From Litoreibacter halocynthiae (GTDB taxonomy: Bacteria; Pseudomonadota; Alphaproteobacteria; Rhodobacterales; Rhodobacteraceae), in assembly GCF_004365635.1 (NCBI RefSeq), contig NZ_SOBH01000001.1:1302001-1366000 (forward strand): a stretch of 64,000 bases of DNA, in the 5' to 3' direction. Every line of letters begins with the position of its first letter. Position 1 is the stretch's first letter. A program made the translations under genes and the position numbers. Of this stretch, positions 62,275 to 64,000 are shown in pieces. Under the pieces are notes generated by a model. That model was not told the origin of the DNA. It did no database searches and saw only the letters and a list, made by a program, of their open reading frames with translations.

Positions 62275-63168
62275 ATGTCGAATTCCGAACAGCTTGAACA
62301 AATCCGCAACGGCAAGGGCTTCATCGCCGCGCTGGATCAAAGCGGCGGCTCGACCCCCAAGGCGCTGCGCCTTTATGGCGTCGAGGAAGATGCCTACGCC
62401 AATGACGAAGAGATGTTCGATAAGATCCACGAGATGCGCACCCGCATCGTGAAGGCACCTGCCTTCAACGGCGAAAAGGTCATCGGTGCGATCCTGTTCG
62501 AGAAGACCATGGACCGCGAGATGGGCGGAATGCCGTCGGGCCGGTTCATTTGGGAAGACAGCCGCGTAGTGCCGTTTTTGAAGATCGACAAGGGGCTGGA
62601 AGCCGAGGCCGACGGCGTGCAGATGATGAAGCCTATCGACGGTCTTGATGCGCTGCTGAAACGCGGCGTGGAAAAGGGCATGTTCGGGACCAAGATGCGC
62701 TCGGTCATCAACGCAGCATCAACGTCAGGCATCGCGGCCAACGTGGCGCAGCAGTTTGATCTGGGTCGTCAGATTTTGGGCCACGGCCTGGTTCCGATCA
62801 TCGAGCCGGAAGTGACCATTTCCATCACCGACAAGGCCGAGGCCGAGGACATTCTGCTGGCCGAGCTGACCAAGCAACTCGACGCCCTGCCTGAAGGCAA
62901 GGACGTGATGTTGAAGTTGACCCTTCCAGAAAAGGCAAACCTGTATCAGTCGCTGGTCAGCCACCCCCGCGTAATGCGCGTCGTGGCACTGTCGGGCGGC
63001 TACACCCGCGAGGAAGCCAATGCCCGCCTGTCCAAAAACACAGGTGTGATTGCCAGCTTCTCTCGTGCCTTGACCGAAGGCCTGTCCGCGCAGCAAACCG
63101 ACACCGAGTTCAACGAAATGATCGCGGCAACCATCGACAGCATTTATCAGGCGTCTGTGGCGGGATAA
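62275..63168 (+). CDS. Class I fructose-bisphosphate aldolase
   Basis: The 297-residue Schiff-base aldolase starts MSNSEQLEQIRNGKGFIAAL then DQSGGSTPKALRLYGV, the standard bacterial class I N-terminus. It shows GAILFEKTMDREMGG, SGRFIWEDSRVVPFLKIDKG and IIEPEVTISI. A Lys-containing segment such as MLKLTLPEKANLYQSL marks the Schiff-base region. ATG 62275 was chosen because the longer frame reads through an unlikely leader and GAGG sits near 62265. It splits or joins fructose 1,6-bisphosphate. Confidence 0.92.
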   Translation: MSNSEQLEQIRNGKGFIAALDQSGGSTPKALRLYGVEEDAYANDEEMFDKIHEMRTRIVKAPAFNGEKVIGAILFEKTMDREMGGMPSGRFIWEDSRVVPFLKIDKGLEAEADGVQMMKPIDGLDALLKRGVEKGMFGTKMRSVINAASTSGIAANVAQQFDLGRQILGHGLVPIIEPEVTISITDKAEAEDILLAELTKQLDALPEGKDVMLKLTLPEKANLYQSLVSHPRVMRVVALSGGYTREEANARLSKNTGVIASFSRALTEGLSAQQTDTEFNEMIAATIDSIYQASVAG

Positions 63169-63284
63169 TTGGCAAAAACCCTAATAAAAATGCTGTTCTA
63201 GAGATTTAGGGGATTCACAAACCGAATCACATGTGCGATTCATATCGGGCAGCGTCCGCAAAGAGGCGCATCCCGAGGTTCACA

Positions 63285-63587
63285 TTGACCAATTCACGCA
63301 CCACGTTTGGCCTGACGCCCTTGCTGATATTTTCGGTGTTCTTCCTGATGGGAGCGTATTTCGTGTTTGCAGCGGTGCAAGGCGACTACGGGATTTTCAG
63401 GCGTGTTCAAGTCGAGTCAGAGATTGAAACCCTGCGCAGCGAACTGGACGCATTGGAAGCCCAAGTGGCCGACATGCGCAACAAGACGCGGCGACTCTCC
63501 GACAATTACCTCGACCTCGATCTGCTCGACATGCAGGCCCGCGCAACGCTTGGCCTGATGCGGTCCGACGAAATCCTGTTGCGCTAA
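63285..63587 (+). CDS. ftsB: Septum formation initiator FtsB/DivIC family
   Basis: The product of about 100 residues has one membrane helix (LTPLLIFSVFFLMGAYFVFA then AVQGDYG). A coiled coil follows (VESEIETLRSELDALEAQVA, DMRNKTRRLS), then the L-D-L-D-L-x-D-x-x-A-R-x-x-L-G family end. It bridges FtsL and FtsQ in the divisome. A TTG start at 63285 with GAGG six bases upstream is preferred; ATG 63231 has no suitably spaced ribosome site and would add 18 residues. It precedes pdhA, as in other alphaproteobacteria. Confidence 0.85.
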   Translation: MTNSRTTFGLTPLLIFSVFFLMGAYFVFAAVQGDYGIFRRVQVESEIETLRSELDALEAQVADMRNKTRRLSDNYLDLDLLDMQARATLGLMRSDEILLR

Positions 63588-63691
63588 CCCTATATAATCC
63601 TTCATCTCCATCGCCTCCCCGAGTACCATTGGTAAAAGTTACCACGCGGCACCTAAACGGGGGTGATCTTTGCAAAAAGCTCTGGTAAAAG

Positions 63692-63711
63692 ATAGTTTAA
63701 CGTTAAACTAT
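63692..63711. promoter_or_regulatory. 20-bp perfect palindrome upstream of pdhA
   Basis: ATAGTTTAACGTTAAACTAT (63692-63711) is a perfect 20-bp palindrome with central CG, 37 bases before the pdhA start codon. It is a strong operator candidate; its core TTTAACGTTAAA resembles but differs from the gap operators. Confidence 0.7.
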
Positions 63712-63748
63712 ACCCTTTTGCGCTAAGATTTTTGGGAGGATTGCCAGC

Positions 63749-64000
63749 ATGGCCGCCAAGAAAACCACCAAGAAAGCGAATGTCTCGAAGGAAGAGCTTC
63801 TCAGCTACTACCGCGACATGCTTTTGATCCGTCGTTTTGAAGAAAAAGCGGGCCAGCTCTATGGCATGGGCCTGATCGGCGGCTTCTGTCACCTCTACAT
63901 TGGTCAAGAGGCCGTAGTTGTGGGCTTGGAAGCGGCCACCAAAGACGGTGACAAGCGCATCACATCCTATCGCGATCACGGTCACATGCTGGCCTGTGGC
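63749..64000 (+). CDS. pdhA: Pyruvate dehydrogenase E1 alpha subunit (partial)
   Basis: The first 84 codons are present; the gene runs off the right edge. The sequence starts MAAKKTTKKANVSKEELLSY then YRDMLLIRRFEEKAGQLYGM, GLIGGFCHLYIGQEAVVVGL, and TSYRDHGHMLACG. This is the conserved N-terminal half of E1 alpha, with the F-C-H-L-Y-I-G-Q-E-A motif and the R-D-H TPP-pocket residue. GGGAGGA lies about 10 bases before the ATG. The E1 beta and E2 genes would follow downstream. Confidence 0.95.
   Translation, partial: MAAKKTTKKANVSKEELLSYYRDMLLIRRFEEKAGQLYGMGLIGGFCHLYIGQEAVVVGLEAATKDGDKRITSYRDHGHMLACG

Overview
The window looks like chromosome of a marine alphaproteobacterium of the order Rhodobacterales (Roseobacter group). 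The evidence is a DMSP demethylase gene (dmdA) with acuI, a permuted two-piece tmRNA gene of the alphaproteobacterial type, a trgA/trgB/cysK/photolyase block as known from Rhodobacter, an alphaproteobacterial SspB, a fused indolepyruvate ferredoxin oxidoreductase, and fairly high GC. I see no insertion sequence, prophage or CRISPR array. The only decayed coding matter is an SDR tail (about 2.7 kb) and a possible frameshift in a small DUF1127 gene.

Layout. 0-2.5 kb: stress genes (rnk end, DUF1127, a tandem universal stress protein). 2.9-10.2 kb: accessory envelope and transport genes (serine hydrolase-META fusion, HdeD-like protein, DMT exporter, HlyD plus DUF2955 efflux pair, membrane hydrolase). 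10.4-20.5 kb, minus strand: tRNA-Ser(GGA), alanyl-tRNA editing protein, MscS-type channel, cysK, trgB, trgA, a CFA-synthase-like methyltransferase, photolyase and a class V aminotransferase. 20.6-31.4 kb: a DMSP block with two convergent BCCT carriers sharing one terminator. A minus-strand gene train runs DUF2182-DUF1326-DinB-small Cys protein-dmdA-acuI-usp-BCCT, and a divergent FadR-type regulator faces it across a striking inverted repeat. An orphan binding protein and a small protein follow. 31.5-31.8 kb: ssrA (tmRNA), with tag ANDNKAPMAMAA. 31.8-34 kb: a 710-residue membrane protein of unknown family whose C-terminus resembles AIM24. 34-37.7 kb: an ArsR-type regulator divergent from NIPSNAP, ABM-monooxygenase, chrB-like and chrA. 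37.7-44.2 kb: sspB, fumC with two small conserved genes, a hydrolase-P450-DUF3592 operon and a TusA-like gene. 44.2-49.7 kb: the 2-oxoacid ferredoxin oxidoreductase, a LsrB/VtlR-type LysR regulator, a probable AbcR-like sRNA directly behind it, and a ClpP-fold membrane protein. 50-53.2 kb: purL, bolA, grxD and a glutaredoxin paralogue without its active site. 53.3-64 kb: central carbon metabolism (tkt, two gap genes, pgk, class I aldolase, start of pdhA) interspersed with zapA and its coiled-coil partner, fasciclin, msrB, an SDR and ftsB.

How the parts work together. The DMSP block would import a betaine-type osmolyte, demethylate it and detoxify acryloyl-CoA under one local regulator. SspB and tmRNA are two parts of ribosome rescue and tagged-protein proteolysis. 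Similar palindromes of LacI-operator type occur before both gap genes and the aldolase gene, with weaker ones before fumC and tkt and a related perfect palindrome before pdhA. This suggests one carbon-flux regulator acting on the locus. Functions are read from sequence motifs and remembered family features; no database search was run.
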